DNA of 64,000 nucleotides from Saprospiraceae bacterium (GTDB lineage Bacteria; Bacteroidota; Bacteroidia; Chitinophagales; Saprospiraceae). The first letter of the stretch is position 1. Every line of letters begins with the position of its first letter. A model generated the notes under the pieces. It searched no databases. It had not been told where the DNA came from and was given only the letters and a program-made list of their open reading frames with translations. Location of the stretch: the NCBI GenBank assembly GCA_016715245.1, contig JADKAS010000011.1, positions 161,501 through 225,500 on the forward strand. The letters are read 5' to 3'. Below, piece by piece: positions 38,980-49,568 of the stretch. Made by a program: the position numbers and the translations under genes.

Positions 38980-40521
38980 GTGTGGACCACAGGTGAGGTT
39001 ACCAATACAATTTACCCAACCCATGCATTAACGTATACTGTTACGGCGACTGATGTCAACGGGAATACCTCAAGTGGTGAAATAGTCATTCGCGATAGCA
39101 GAGATATTAAACAATTCCATTTCAATATGTGTCCAGGAAGCTCCAGTCAGATTTTTCCAACTTTGAACTTCGGGTACTGGTCATCCAATAATCCTCAGAT
39201 TGCCACGATATCCAATGCAGGGATGATCACCTATATTTCTCCCGGAACAACCACCTTTTCATTTCATTACAATCAGTCAACCTGTGTGGCAGAATCTGGT
39301 GAGTCCTATATGTTACCAAGTCCCATCATATCAGCATCAAAAGATAAAGTATGTCAGGGAGAAGCCATTCAGCTTTCACCATCAACAGGAGGAACCTGGA
39401 CAAGTTCGAATAGTGCTGTTGCCAGTGTAAGTAATAACGGTACAGCAACGGCTATAACACCGGGTATTGCTCAATTCTCCTTCACTTCTTCAGAAACAGG
39501 GTGTTCCAATACACTAAATAATATCCTGATTCATCCTACTCCGGAAGTCGAAATCACAGGAGAGGATACGATTTGTATTGCACAGACAACTACTCTAAAA
39601 CCAAACACAGGTGGAATATGGGCTGCTTCCAATCATCCAGTGGGAACAATCACTAATGCCGGTCTGGCAACCGGGATTGGTCCTGGTGCGTGCACATTCA
39701 CTTTTACACAAACACAAACCGGATGTACATCCAAACCGAGCAAACCGGTTTATGTACTTCAGGCCAAAATTACGACGGACATTCCAAGGATTTTATGTCT
39801 TGGAGGAGACAAACAACAAATTATTACTGAAAAATCTGGTACATGGGTATCTTCAAACGTTACGGTAGCGACTATGAACAATAATGGTGAATTAACACTG
39901 TTTGGGCCTGGAAATGTGCATTTTATACATGATAGCCCTTCCTATGTCTGTCCATCAGAACCTGTAGAGTTTAAAATACAGCCAGTTAGAACTGCTGTTT
40001 CTTCAACAAAAATCTTCCAGAATTCCTTTATTGACTTAAAAGCTGATGCTGCTGGCACCTGGACAAGTTTAAACCCTAACATATTAAAAATATCGGGAAA
40101 TACAAAAGCAATTTCCTACAATCAGGGCAAAACCTCCCTGGAATTTATATCCGATTCCGGCTGTTACGCTTCTTTTGCCATTGAAGTGAAACCAAAAAAA
40201 CCAGGTGTCTCTACGGAGATCGGTTTGGGTGGATTAAAGTCAGATGATTTCAACGGTTTTTCCTACCAGAATACAGACACGAGATTGTATGATAACAATT
40301 CAGGAGAAATAGTAATTTATCCCAACCCTGTCAGTGAAAAATTGAACATTTCTTCAGGAAATTACCAGATACTTCGCATCCATCACATATCCGGAAAAAT
40401 CATGTGTGAAGTTGACCGCTATGAAAGGGAGATTCATATTCAGCATTGGCCTGCCGGTGTATACAATGCCATATTTTACAATGGTGAGGAGATAATTACA
40501 AAATTATTTGTGAAAATCTAA
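38980..40521 (+). CDS. T9SS cargo protein with bacterial Ig-like repeats, 5' end broken
   Basis: The long frame begins at GTG 38980 but the coding signal starts earlier. Upstream, another frame reads SFSQNHGNIYPTTITL, looking like a signal-peptide cleavage region, and one fewer base near 38958 joins it as TLCPGAVSYVWTTGE. No clean ATG is found. The body has at least four Ig-like units with W-x-SSN...(V/I)A(S/T)(V/I)SN.G..T...PG pattern (Big_2-like) separated by short C-x-G linkers. The C-terminus is a type A sorting domain (IVIYPNPVSEKLNI ... WPAGVYNAIFYNGEEI ... LFVKI). Likely a surface adhesin. The next gene follows after 60 bp in the same direction. Confidence 0.75.
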   Translation: MWTTGEVTNTIYPTHALTYTVTATDVNGNTSSGEIVIRDSRDIKQFHFNMCPGSSSQIFPTLNFGYWSSNNPQIATISNAGMITYISPGTTTFSFHYNQSTCVAESGESYMLPSPIISASKDKVCQGEAIQLSPSTGGTWTSSNSAVASVSNNGTATAITPGIAQFSFTSSETGCSNTLNNILIHPTPEVEITGEDTICIAQTTTLKPNTGGIWAASNHPVGTITNAGLATGIGPGACTFTFTQTQTGCTSKPSKPVYVLQAKITTDIPRILCLGGDKQQIITEKSGTWVSSNVTVATMNNNGELTLFGPGNVHFIHDSPSYVCPSEPVEFKIQPVRTAVSSTKIFQNSFIDLKADAAGTWTSLNPNILKISGNTKAISYNQGKTSLEFISDSGCYASFAIEVKPKKPGVSTEIGLGGLKSDDFNGFSYQNTDTRLYDNNSGEIVIYPNPVSEKLNISSGNYQILRIHHISGKIMCEVDRYEREIHIQHWPAGVYNAIFYNGEEIITKLFVKI

Positions 40522-40581
40522 TAACACTATTTTATTCAAATTATTTCAATAAATAATATTAATAAATATGTATAAAACAAT

Positions 40582-41652
40582 ATGAAACCAACTTTAAAAA
40601 ATAATTGGTTAGCCCTTATCTTTTTTGCTTTCCTGGCTGTTTTTTCAAACATTGAGGCACAACTCGACAGTGTACATTATTTATTGGAATATAATCCTGT
40701 GGAAGATGAGTTTGATATGAAAATTGTTATAGCCGGTGGTACAGCAAATTCTATAGCACAAAGAACACAGGCAAATGCTCAGATTTCTATTGTTGTACCA
40801 TCAGAATCTGGCATTGAAATAAGCAAAAGGTTTATGCCATTAAGAAATAATCAATATTTCGCTGGTACAGAACCAAATCAGTGGGAAAAAGGGGTAACGG
40901 TTAAAAGTCCGGCCATAAGACCTCAATATGATTTTTATACTTTTGTTCCTGGTCTGTCACCATCAAGTCAATATAATAAACTATCAGTTGGTGACACCAT
41001 ACGATTGTTTAGTCTGAAAATCCTGCTTAACACCGGCTGTTTTGAAGATATTCAATTGTTTGACAAATCTATGATTGCTGAAGGACAATGGGAATTTGGT
41101 GATTTTTCACAAGGTTTCACTGTTGGCGGTATTAAACAACTGTTCAGGAGAAATCTGACGCCAGTATATTCCAACCTAAGGAATCATAGTTATACAATAC
41201 ATCCTGGAGATGAAATGACACTGATCTCATCGGTTGAAAATATGGGTGCCTGGAAAAACTGGTCAGATCCGAACGGAATCGAATTAGTGGAAATTTCCCC
41301 GGGTATGGCAAAAATTTCCGCCTTGGAAAACGCAAGAGGTGAATCTACTTTTATATGCAGAAATGATGAAATGACAGATATGGTTTGTGTCAATGTGGAA
41401 CAAAAAACCTCTTCAGAAAACGACATACATTTTGATCAATTACAGATTTACCCGAACCCGGCTACTGATCTTGTCCATCTGTCAGAGGGAGATTTTGATT
41501 CTTTGGAAATCAGAGATATTACTGGTCGGGTGACTTGGTCGTCATATAAAAAACTTAAAGAAATAGAGGTAAGCAGCTTAATGCCCGGACTGTATATAAT
41601 TACGTTTAAAAATAAAAACATACAATTTTCCCGGAAATTTGTCAAAATGTAA
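40582..41652 (+). CDS. T9SS cargo protein of unknown function
   Basis: 356 residues. Signal peptide ends AVFSNIEAQ. The middle (QLDSVHYLLEYNPVEDEF ... SVGDTIRLFSLKIL) is a beta-rich domain I do not recognise but which resembles the cohesin-like modules of Bacteroidota cargo. A second beta domain has the motif SSVENMGAWKNWSDPNGIELVEISPG, similar in style to the Ig-like repeats of the preceding gene. The end is a type A sorting domain (LQIYPNPATDLVHL ... LMPGLYIITFKN ... RKFVKM). Probably co-transcribed with the Ig-repeat gene. Confidence 0.8.
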   Translation: MKPTLKNNWLALIFFAFLAVFSNIEAQLDSVHYLLEYNPVEDEFDMKIVIAGGTANSIAQRTQANAQISIVVPSESGIEISKRFMPLRNNQYFAGTEPNQWEKGVTVKSPAIRPQYDFYTFVPGLSPSSQYNKLSVGDTIRLFSLKILLNTGCFEDIQLFDKSMIAEGQWEFGDFSQGFTVGGIKQLFRRNLTPVYSNLRNHSYTIHPGDEMTLISSVENMGAWKNWSDPNGIELVEISPGMAKISALENARGESTFICRNDEMTDMVCVNVEQKTSSENDIHFDQLQIYPNPATDLVHLSEGDFDSLEIRDITGRVTWSSYKKLKEIEVSSLMPGLYIITFKNKNIQFSRKFVKM

Positions 41653-41671
41653 AAAGATAAATTCTGATTCT

Positions 41672-42352
41672 TTATAATTTAACTAACTCACCACTTCCTG
41701 AAATTGTTTTAACTATGGTTGGTTCGCCTTTGTAAAAAACATTTCCACTTCCTGAAATGGCAATATTCAAGGAATCTGATGTTGCCATATTTATGTTACC
41801 ACTTCCTGAAATATTACAATTAGCTTTTTGAGTCTGAATACTTAGTAAATCTATATTACCTGAACCCGAAATAGATAAAACAAGATTTTTTGTAGTTGAG
41901 GCAACCTCGCTAGTGACATTACCACTTCCTGAGATATCTATTTTACTGATATTGTTAATCCGGGTTTTTAAGGTAATATTTCCCGACCCCATAATGCTTA
42001 ACGAATTCAGATCAGTGGATGGAATAAATATCATAACCTTCGCTTTTAAATTTCTCAAATTAATAGTTTCCGGTTCATTTCTGATGATCAATTTTGAGCC
42101 TGAAACCTCGAATTTTATATATTGAATTAAGTTTGAGTGGTCAGAAATACTGGCTTTGTACTCTGGTCCTGACATAATTTCCACATTACAACTGTTTTGT
42201 AACTCAATATCTTGAAATTGTGTTAGTGCAACTTCTTGTGATATAATATTACCATCACCAAGGATGACTTCTGAGTCAGAAGAGTTTTTCATTTTGCAAC
42301 CAAAAGAAAATAAAAGTACACATATCAATGTCCCAGGAATTAAATTATTCAT
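41672..42352 (-). CDS. GIN-domain (DUF2807) lipoprotein
   Basis: 226 residues. Lipobox LLFSFGC. The C-terminal half repeats SGSGNI/V with rungs of about 18-20 residues (SIMGSGNITL, DISGSGNVTS, SISGSGNIDL, NISGSGNINM, AISGSGNVFY, TISGSGELVKL), the 'head GIN' beta-helix fold. DUF2807 proteins are predicted cell-surface or periplasmic adhesin-like proteins; function is not established. It converges with the cargo gene, 19 bp apart. Confidence 0.88.
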   Translation of the reverse strand: MNNLIPGTLICVLLFSFGCKMKNSSDSEVILGDGNIISQEVALTQFQDIELQNSCNVEIMSGPEYKASISDHSNLIQYIKFEVSGSKLIIRNEPETINLRNLKAKVMIFIPSTDLNSLSIMGSGNITLKTRINNISKIDISGSGNVTSEVASTTKNLVLSISGSGNIDLLSIQTQKANCNISGSGNINMATSDSLNIAISGSGNVFYKGEPTIVKTISGSGELVKL

Positions 42353-42528
42353 ATTTTAATAAATTTTATTAAATATCCGCCAATTTTTAAAGGATTTCAA
42401 ATTTCCGGCAAATAATTGCAGATTAAACAACAGACCTTCAAATATGTTGGACATATAATGAATAATTACTATATTTTTTCCTGCTGTATACTATTAACTA
42501 TAAACCATATAAACTATAAACACTAAAT

Positions 42529-42570
42529 CATAAACATTAAACCATAAACACTAAACCATAAACATTAAAC
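42529..42570. repeat. 14-bp tandem repeat, three perfect-phase copies
   Basis: CATAAACATTAAAC-type units at 42529, 42543 and 42557 (third-position C/T variation), with degenerate ATAAAC units upstream to about 42494. A similar ATTAAAC/ACTAAAC tract is at 44690-44740, so both tandem LRR genes have it just after their stop codons; the duplication unit included the 3' flank. Confidence 0.7.
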
Positions 42571-42578
42571 ATAACTAT

Positions 42579-44681
42579 CTACATCTTTACAAACTTCACC
42601 TTTCCTCTTTTGTCTTTATCAGAAAGGTGTAAAATATACGTTCCACTCTCCAATCCGTCGACATCAACAGAAAAACCATCTACACCAGTGACTTTGATCA
42701 ATCGGCCAGAGATGTCATACATTTCTGCTTTGGTCCATCGCGTGTTGCTGTCCAACGTCAACACATCCCTGACCGGATTCGGATGGATGGTGACCTCTGT
42801 CTGAATATCCTTTGTTGATGATGGAATAGCGACCGTTGTAAAGGTTTCATTTGTCCGAATCGGAAAGTTGTAGTCAAAATAAATATCTGCCAGGTTTTTG
42901 AGTGAGTCACCAAGGATCAAGGTGGACTTTGTTTTGACTTTAAAAGCTACATATCCGTCATTGGCTTCATCTTCGAAGGGAAGCTGGATATTTTCAAAAA
43001 TAAACTCCACTTTATTGGCAGCGATGCGGGTATATACTTCATGGCTGGCATCGGTAATCAGAAGGGAAGAAACATCAAAGGTTGACGTATCAATAATGTC
43101 CTTTACCACGACATTTTCTGCGTCAAAGTTGCCGGTATTTTCAAAGCGGATCAGGAAGTCAACATATTTCCCAACACTGTCCGGATGAAAGTATTGCCCC
43201 TGGAGACAGGTTTTATCATTTGGGTCATAAGATCCAACGATGACATTTTCCAGCCTGAACACATTGTCCAGAATATTGGCGTAAAGGTAGGTGATGTCTC
43301 CAGCGTTGACCGGTGGATTTTCCATCGGGCTGTTCAGGTTTAGCGTTACGGTAACTTCTCTTTTTTCAAAGGGCAGGAGATCAGTATAATCCCAGGAAAG
43401 TTTGCCGCTGTTGATGGCATCCGGAGTTTGATTAGCATCTACATAATCAAATATATTTTCATCATAGGAAAAATGAATGGTTCCATTTTCTAAAAGGTTA
43501 CCTTTATTTTCCCAGATTATTTTGTAATCGGCGTTGAAACCGGGTCGTGCGGGCGGAGATAATGGAATGATGGTAATATCTACTTTTCGGTTTGGCTCTT
43601 TCGGCGTTATACAGAAGTTTTGGGTTATGGTGTCGGAAGTGGTAGGGAAGGAAAAAGTGTAGGATGCAGGTGTAACTTTAAAAGATTCTGGATTATCCAA
43701 TACAGCAAAAACAGTAAACATTCCTGTATTGAGTGGCAATCTATACGTTCCATCTGATTTCGAGATGAATATTCCGGCATTTTGTGTATTGCTTTGTAAA
43801 TAATATTTTAAATAGGGGATTGTATAGATGGAAGAAACGCAATCATTGATTTTTTCAGAAAATGTATTTTTACCGGTTACTGTGTAAAAGGTACCGCCCG
43901 GAGAAAAAGTACAATAGGTGTTAACTTCACAATTTATCAAATTTAAATTTACAACCATCATTCTGATACGATCAATTACATGTTCATCACAACAAATGTA
44001 AGTCAAATCAGGATTGTTGGCAAAAAACAAAAGTGGCCAGTTGCCGGTTCCATTTTTGAGGTTTAAATATTCAAGTTTATTGACTACACATTCCAATTGG
44101 TAGAGATTGTAGGCGCTACTGACATCTAAATATTGTAACAGATTATTATTGCAATTTAAGCCTTGTAACGCAGGTACATTTTTAATGATCAGTTCAGTTA
44201 TCAGATTATTAATGCAATTTAAAACGATTAAATTCTCCGGATTAATTAATTCAAGTTTAGTAATTTTATTTTTACTGCAATGAATTCTTTCCAATTTATC
44301 AAGGTTGTGTAAATCCAAGGAAGTTAATTGATTTTCGGAACAAAATAATATTTTTAATTTTATTAATTCTGATATTTGAAGGTTTGAAATATTATTAAAG
44401 GTGCAGTCAATAAATTCTAAATTTTGAAATAAATTAATTTCATTGACATTTGAAATGTCTTGATTTCTTAAAATTATACTTTTGATATTTAGTGCTTCAA
44501 TTAAGTCAATTTCTCCATCATTATTTACATCTGCATCTACATCTCCCAAACCATCACCATCTGTATCTATACTATTCGTATTCACCAAGGCATTTTTAAA
44601 TTTCGGATCAGAAAAATTGATGATCTGACCGAATCCAGCAAAACAAAAAACCATAAGAGATAAAACGAATACACTTCTCAT
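42579..44681 (-). CDS. Secreted leucine-rich-repeat protein with T9SS sorting domain (copy 1)
   Basis: 700 residues. Signal peptide ends CFAGFGQ. An acidic DxDxDGxGDxDADxNxDGEI segment (residues about 38-58) looks like an EF-hand/calcium site. About nine LRRs follow (L..L.CS.N.(L/I)..L). Then a repeat-conserved beta domain shared with SprB-like cargo (ARPGFNADYKIIWENKGN ... SYDPNDKTCLQG ... IRFENTGNFDAENVVVKDIID) and a type A sorting domain (VTIHPNPVRDVLTL ... ESGTYILHLSDKD ... VKFVKM). Probably a surface adhesin. The 3' half is nearly identical to the next gene. Confidence 0.85.
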   Translation of the reverse strand: MRSVFVLSLMVFCFAGFGQIINFSDPKFKNALVNTNSIDTDGDGLGDVDADVNNDGEIDLIEALNIKSIILRNQDISNVNEINLFQNLEFIDCTFNNISNLQISELIKLKILFCSENQLTSLDLHNLDKLERIHCSKNKITKLELINPENLIVLNCINNLITELIIKNVPALQGLNCNNNLLQYLDVSSAYNLYQLECVVNKLEYLNLKNGTGNWPLLFFANNPDLTYICCDEHVIDRIRMMVVNLNLINCEVNTYCTFSPGGTFYTVTGKNTFSEKINDCVSSIYTIPYLKYYLQSNTQNAGIFISKSDGTYRLPLNTGMFTVFAVLDNPESFKVTPASYTFSFPTTSDTITQNFCITPKEPNRKVDITIIPLSPPARPGFNADYKIIWENKGNLLENGTIHFSYDENIFDYVDANQTPDAINSGKLSWDYTDLLPFEKREVTVTLNLNSPMENPPVNAGDITYLYANILDNVFRLENVIVGSYDPNDKTCLQGQYFHPDSVGKYVDFLIRFENTGNFDAENVVVKDIIDTSTFDVSSLLITDASHEVYTRIAANKVEFIFENIQLPFEDEANDGYVAFKVKTKSTLILGDSLKNLADIYFDYNFPIRTNETFTTVAIPSSTKDIQTEVTIHPNPVRDVLTLDSNTRWTKAEMYDISGRLIKVTGVDGFSVDVDGLESGTYILHLSDKDKRGKVKFVKM

Positions 44682-44741
44682 AAATTAACTATAAACTTTT
44701 AACTATTTAACTATAAACAATTAAACACTAAACCATTAAAC

Positions 44742-47110
44742 TTACATCTTCACAAACTTCACCCTTCCTCTTTTATCTTTATTCGAAAGGTGTAAAATAT
44801 ACGAGCCGCTTTCCAATCCACTGACATCAACTGAAAAACCATCCACACCAGTGACCTTGGTAAGCCTTCCGGAAATATCAAAAATCTCTGCTTTTTTCCA
44901 ATCTGAATTATTCCCCAAAAATAAAATATCCTGAACCGGATTCGGATGGATGGCGATATCTTGCTGAATATCTTCGGTCGAAGAAGGTATGGCTATTGTC
45001 GTTTGCGTTTCATTCGTCCGGATCGGTAGATTATAATCAAAATATATATCCGCCAGGTTTTTGAGTGAGTCACCAAGGATCAAGGTGGACTTGGTTTTGA
45101 CTTTAAAAGCTACATATCCGTCATTGGTTTCATCTTCGAAGGGAAGCTGGATATTTTCAAAAATAAACTCGACTTTATTGGCAGCGATGCGGGTGTACAC
45201 TTCGTGGCTGGCATCGGTGATAAGGAGAGACGATACATCAAAACCTTGTCGTCGATGATGTCTTTGATGACAACATTTTCTGCGGCAAAGTTGCCGGTGT
45301 TTTCAAATCGGATCAGGAAGTCGACAAACTTGCCCACACTGTCCGGATGAAAATATTGCCCCTGGAGACAGGTTTTGTCGTTGGGGTCATAGGAGCCTAC
45401 GATGACATTTTCCAGTCTGAACACATTGTCGAGAATATTGGCGTAAAGATAGGTGATGTCGCCTGCATTGACCGGTGGATTTTCCATCGGGCTGTTCAGG
45501 TTGAGCGTTACGATGATCTCTCTTTTTTCAAAAGGCAGGAGATCTGTATAATCCCAGGAGAGTTTACCGCTGTTGATGGCATCCGGAATTTGATAAGCAC
45601 TCACAAAATCAAATATATTTTCATCGTAGGTAAAATAAATGGTTCCGTTTTCTAAAAGATTGCCTTTATTTTCCCAGATGATTTTGTATTGGGTGTCGAA
45701 GCCCGGACGGGCGGGAGGTGTCAAAGGGATGATGGTGATGTCTGTTTGACGGTATGGGTTTTGAGGTGTGATACAGAAATTTTGGAAAATAGTATCCAAA
45801 TCCATTACTGTTACTTCCAATAATGAAGGAGTAATCTCAAAAGACTGAATTTGTTCAATGGCTGGTTCTATTCTCCATTTCCCGGATGAAAGCGGAATAG
45901 AATAACTTCCGTTTTTATTTGAAATAAAATACTTTTTTACGGTAAAAGAATCCTCGACACTAAATTTTAAATAAGGTACGGGAATGGAATTGGATTCACA
46001 ATCTCCCGTTGATTCCGCATACAAACCAGAACCACTGACAAGATTTGTTTGGTCAACTGAAGAAAATGTACAGTATGAATTTACTTCACAACCGAATATA
46101 TCGTAAATCACCAATATATCCAACATTCGGTTTATTTGATTTTCCCCTGCACAAACATATTTTAGGTTGTGATTAAAGGTGAGCACTAAATTTTCCAAAA
46201 TGTGCCCGGTATTTAGAAATAAATATTTCAAATCATTTTCTATCAAAACCATTTCTACCAATTCAGAACATCCGTTTGCCCTTACAACATCAAGTTTATT
46301 AAATGATGAATATACCCATTTTATATTAGGTACTTTTTCTAAATCTAAACTCACCAGATCATTATTATCACTAATTAATAAATCCAGGTTTGGCAGGTTT
46401 TCCAAATATATATAACTTAGATTATTTCCCGAGCATGTTAAATGATTTAATTTTGGCAAATTTGATAAATAGAGAGAATCAATCTGATTAAAGTCCAGAT
46501 ACAATAATTCCAAATGTATATGAGGACCTAATGTAAGTCGGTTTAAATTGTTAAAATTACAATCAAACGTAACTAATTCAGAAAATGTGCTTAAATCGAC
46601 TTCAGTAATTTCATTGTTACTGCAATCCAACCATTCCAATTCCGGTAAATCCTCCAGTTTTATGATTGATATTCGGTTATGAGTACAATACAAATATTTC
46701 AATTTTGGCAGTGATATTAATTCCAGAGTTCTTATTTGATTGTGTTGACAAGATAAAACCTCAAGTTTTTCAAGGGAAGAAATTTGCAGACTATTGAGTT
46801 GATTAAAAGGTATCCATAAATATTCCAGGTTTGTAAAAAACTCAACCCCTTCAACACTTGAAATATATTGATTTTCTAAAATCAATCTTTTAATTTCAGC
46901 TGCTTCACTGAAGGATATTTCACCGTCATCATCAGAATCAGCATCAACATCTCCACCTGCATCACCGTCCAGATCAACACAATTTGTAGTTGTCAGTTTA
47001 AGTTTAAAAATCGGGTCCGGAAAGTTGATATTCTGGGAATTCCCCACATACGAAGCCCAAACCACCACTATGATAGAGAAAACAATTTTTATTTTTCCAG
47101 AAATCTTCAT
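44742..47110 (-). CDS. Secreted leucine-rich-repeat protein with T9SS sorting domain (copy 2, frame break)
   Basis: Paralogue of the gene at 42579. Signal peptide ends SYVGNSQ, then DLDGDAGGDVDADSDDDGEI and more LRRs than copy 1 (about twelve). The frame breaks at a T4 run near 45243: the longer piece ends in nonsense after IIDDKVLMYR, and the other piece continues FDVSSLLITDASHEVYTRIA as in copy 1; one T restores a protein of about 789 residues. It ends in a type A sorting domain (IAIHPNPVQDILFL ... ESGSYILHLSNKD ... VKFVKM). Confidence 0.83.
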
Positions 47111-47499
47111 ATTATATCAGGTTAGTTTTATTACATACAGTTTTTCTATCTGCCCTGCCGGATAAATCAGGTAAATACTCAGTTTTGAAATCCTCATTAC
47201 AAATATAACTTATATTTTATTTGACAAAGAATTTTATCATTACTTTTTAAGAAATGGTATTCGAGAATTAATTTTTCGAATTAATCCACTCTTTTTTAAC
47301 GTGTTTATGACCAAAATCATAAATACATAATATTCATGTTTTATAGCTTTGCATCCTGAAATTTTAATAAATATTTCATACTGTTTTTGATTTACCAAAT
47401 ACGGTCAGATGTAACGCAAAACAGAAAAAGTAATACATATCATCAAAATTTTCAAAATTACTTTTTTTCATTTTCTAATTATCATATAAATTTTTCCCA
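47111..47499. other. Intergenic gap between divergent LRR and phosphatase genes
   Basis: AT-rich, 389 bp. A near-repeat GAATTAATTTTTCGAATTAAT at about 47263-47284 is the only local structure; no confident -7 element or ORF is seen. Confidence 0.4.
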
Positions 47500-48888
47500 A
47501 TGAAATCTTTACAAAATATTTTATTCCTTTCAGCATTTTTGTTGATGGTTTCTTTCTTTTCATGCAGCAAGGATTCCGGATCTGACAAATCTTCAGTTTC
47601 CGTCGCAGCAGATCAATACAGAGGTGATGTTTCGAATGAATGGTACTCGTTGATTATGGAAATAGACAGGTTCTCTCCTGGTTACAGACCACCGGCTGCA
47701 TCAAGAGCTTTTGGTTATACCGGACTTGCAGCATATGAAGCAGCAGTAGCCGGAATGCCGGAACATAATTCTCTTTTGAATAGTTTTCCGGGATTGACCC
47801 TGCCGGAACTTTCTACAAAAACCCCTTACCACTGGGGAGTATCCGTCAACGCGGCTTATGCCAATATGCTAAGGTTTTTTTACCCGCATATCTCTCCTGC
47901 ACATAAAGCTAAAATAGATGCCCTTGAAGCAAAATTCAACAATCTATTCAAAAAAGACATTTCATACGAGGTTTTCAACAATTCCACATCGTATGGTAAA
48001 GCAGTCGCTATTCAGGTTTATTCTTACAGTGAAACTGATCCACAGGGACACGACGCTTATAAGGAACCCAGACCAGCTTCTTACATTCCACCAGCTAAAG
48101 GCCCTAATAATGAAATATTATGGCAACCAACCTTCCCTGATTATTCTCCTGCCTTGTTTCCTTACTGGGGCAAGGTAAGACCTTTCGCACTTAAGGAAAG
48201 TGATAAACTGGCACGTCCTCCGATACAATGGAGTGAAGACCCGAATTCCATGTTTTATACGCAGGCAAAGGAAATAAAAATCTGGGTGGACAACAGCACT
48301 GACCAGGATAAATGGATTTCCGAATTCTGGAGTGATGACATATTTGAACTCACCTTCGAGCCGGCTGCCAGAATCGTTTCTCTTGGAATACAAATGTCAA
48401 AAGAAAAAGAATTAAATCTTGCGGAAACAGTGGAATTATACGCAAAAATAGGAATGGCAACATGTGATGCAGGTATAGCTGTCTGGAATTCAAAATACGT
48501 ATACAATGTGGAAAGACCCGTATCTTATATACGCAGGGTGATGGACCCGAACTGGAAAACCATCCTCAACAATCCTATCGGCAGAGTGTACGGTATGACC
48601 CCGGAATTTCCGGCCTACCCCTCAGGTCATTCTGGTTTCGCTGGAGCGGGAACAGGTATTCTGGCTGACTTTTTCGGTAATAACAATAAATTTACAGACT
48701 ACAGTCACCTTAACAGGGTAGAATTCAGAGGCGAACCCCGAACTTACCAACAGATACTGGACATCGGTATTGAAAATGCTTACAGCAGACTGCCATTGGG
48801 CGTACATTACCGGATGGACTGTGATGAAGGAATCCGTTTGGGTTATCTCGCAGCCAAAAGGGTTCTTGACCTGCCCTGGAAAAAATAA
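47500..48888 (+). CDS. Vanadium-dependent haloperoxidase / PAP2-type phosphatase lipoprotein
   Basis: 462 residues. Lipobox SFFSC. The C-terminal PAP2 core has the phosphate/vanadate-binding motifs: RPVSYIRRVMDPNW, then PEFPAYPSGHSGFAGAG (SGH) and SRLPLGVHYRMDCDEG (R-x5-H). This set and the full helical N-terminal domain match bacterial vanadium haloperoxidase-like proteins. Whether it binds vanadate or acts as an acid phosphatase cannot be told from sequence. Confidence 0.85.
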   Translation: MKSLQNILFLSAFLLMVSFFSCSKDSGSDKSSVSVAADQYRGDVSNEWYSLIMEIDRFSPGYRPPAASRAFGYTGLAAYEAAVAGMPEHNSLLNSFPGLTLPELSTKTPYHWGVSVNAAYANMLRFFYPHISPAHKAKIDALEAKFNNLFKKDISYEVFNNSTSYGKAVAIQVYSYSETDPQGHDAYKEPRPASYIPPAKGPNNEILWQPTFPDYSPALFPYWGKVRPFALKESDKLARPPIQWSEDPNSMFYTQAKEIKIWVDNSTDQDKWISEFWSDDIFELTFEPAARIVSLGIQMSKEKELNLAETVELYAKIGMATCDAGIAVWNSKYVYNVERPVSYIRRVMDPNWKTILNNPIGRVYGMTPEFPAYPSGHSGFAGAGTGILADFFGNNNKFTDYSHLNRVEFRGEPRTYQQILDIGIENAYSRLPLGVHYRMDCDEGIRLGYLAAKRVLDLPWKK

Positions 48889-48951
48889 ATCTTAACAGAT
48901 AAAAATCCAAATTCAGGTATTGCTGTAGTGGACAATGGTGTTGCATATCGT

Positions 48952-48984
48952 AAAAAGCCGTCTTCAAATGAAGCGGCTTTTTAA
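48952..48984. terminator. Bidirectional terminator between convergent genes
   Basis: AAAAAGCCG pairs with CGGCTTTTT, extended by CTTC/GAAG with one bulged T; A-run on one side and T-run on the other make it usable in both directions. Confidence 0.85.
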
Positions 48985-48991
48985 TTTTGTT

Positions 48992-49477
48992 TTATTCGGG
49001 TTTTACCTGAACCGGCGTCACTATACTATCAGTACGGTGTGAAGGATTACCATCTTTCCATTCGCCGAAACTGAAAGACTTGTTGGCTAACAATGCCTGT
49101 CCTGCAGCAACTAGGGAATTGACATATTTGGCTTGTGTCTGCACAACAACAGTCCATTCATTCCATTTTTCCTGTGAAAAATGGACTGTATTTATGGAGT
49201 CCTTATAGTTTTTCAGGTCAGTCAAATTTTCTCTGAGCATATTCAGACTATTCTGGTATTTTAATGATTCAAATTCATCTGCAAACTTTAGAGAATCTGC
49301 CTTATTTTGAAGAAGCGGCATGATTATATCGGCTTTGTTCAATACTGTATCCAGGTTCACCAAAAGTTCTTTTTGTTTCAGTTTGATCTCCTGTTGTTTC
49401 GATGAACAGGAATCAAAAATCAAAAAACTGATAAAACAAATAAAAAATAGTTTCAGAAATGTAAGAATTGCCTGCAT
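48992..49477 (-). CDS. Small lipoprotein, unknown function
   Basis: 161 residues. Hydrophobic N-terminus with lipobox-like FLIFDSC. The rest is mostly helical and charged (KQQEIKLKQKELLVNLDTVLNKADIIMPLLQNKADSLKFADEFESL), suggesting a coiled coil. I do not recognise a family. It lies 91 bp downstream of another small gene on the same strand; the two could be co-transcribed. Confidence 0.6.
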   Translation of the reverse strand: MQAILTFLKLFFICFISFLIFDSCSSKQQEIKLKQKELLVNLDTVLNKADIIMPLLQNKADSLKFADEFESLKYQNSLNMLRENLTDLKNYKDSINTVHFSQEKWNEWTVVVQTQAKYVNSLVAAGQALLANKSFSFGEWKDGNPSHRTDSIVTPVQVKPE

Positions 49478-49568
49478 CAGAGTTTTATTGTTTTAATGAA
49501 ACACAGAACAAAGGTAGCAAACCAAATGAAAAATTCATTTTCCTGAATGACAACTATTTTTTTGTTTT

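Noticed and set aside
42494..42574. Tandem ATAAACAYTAAAC units as CRISPR or iteron origin
   Set aside because: Contiguous 14-bp low-complexity units without spacers, and no rep or cas gene nearby; simple tandem repeat downstream of a gene.
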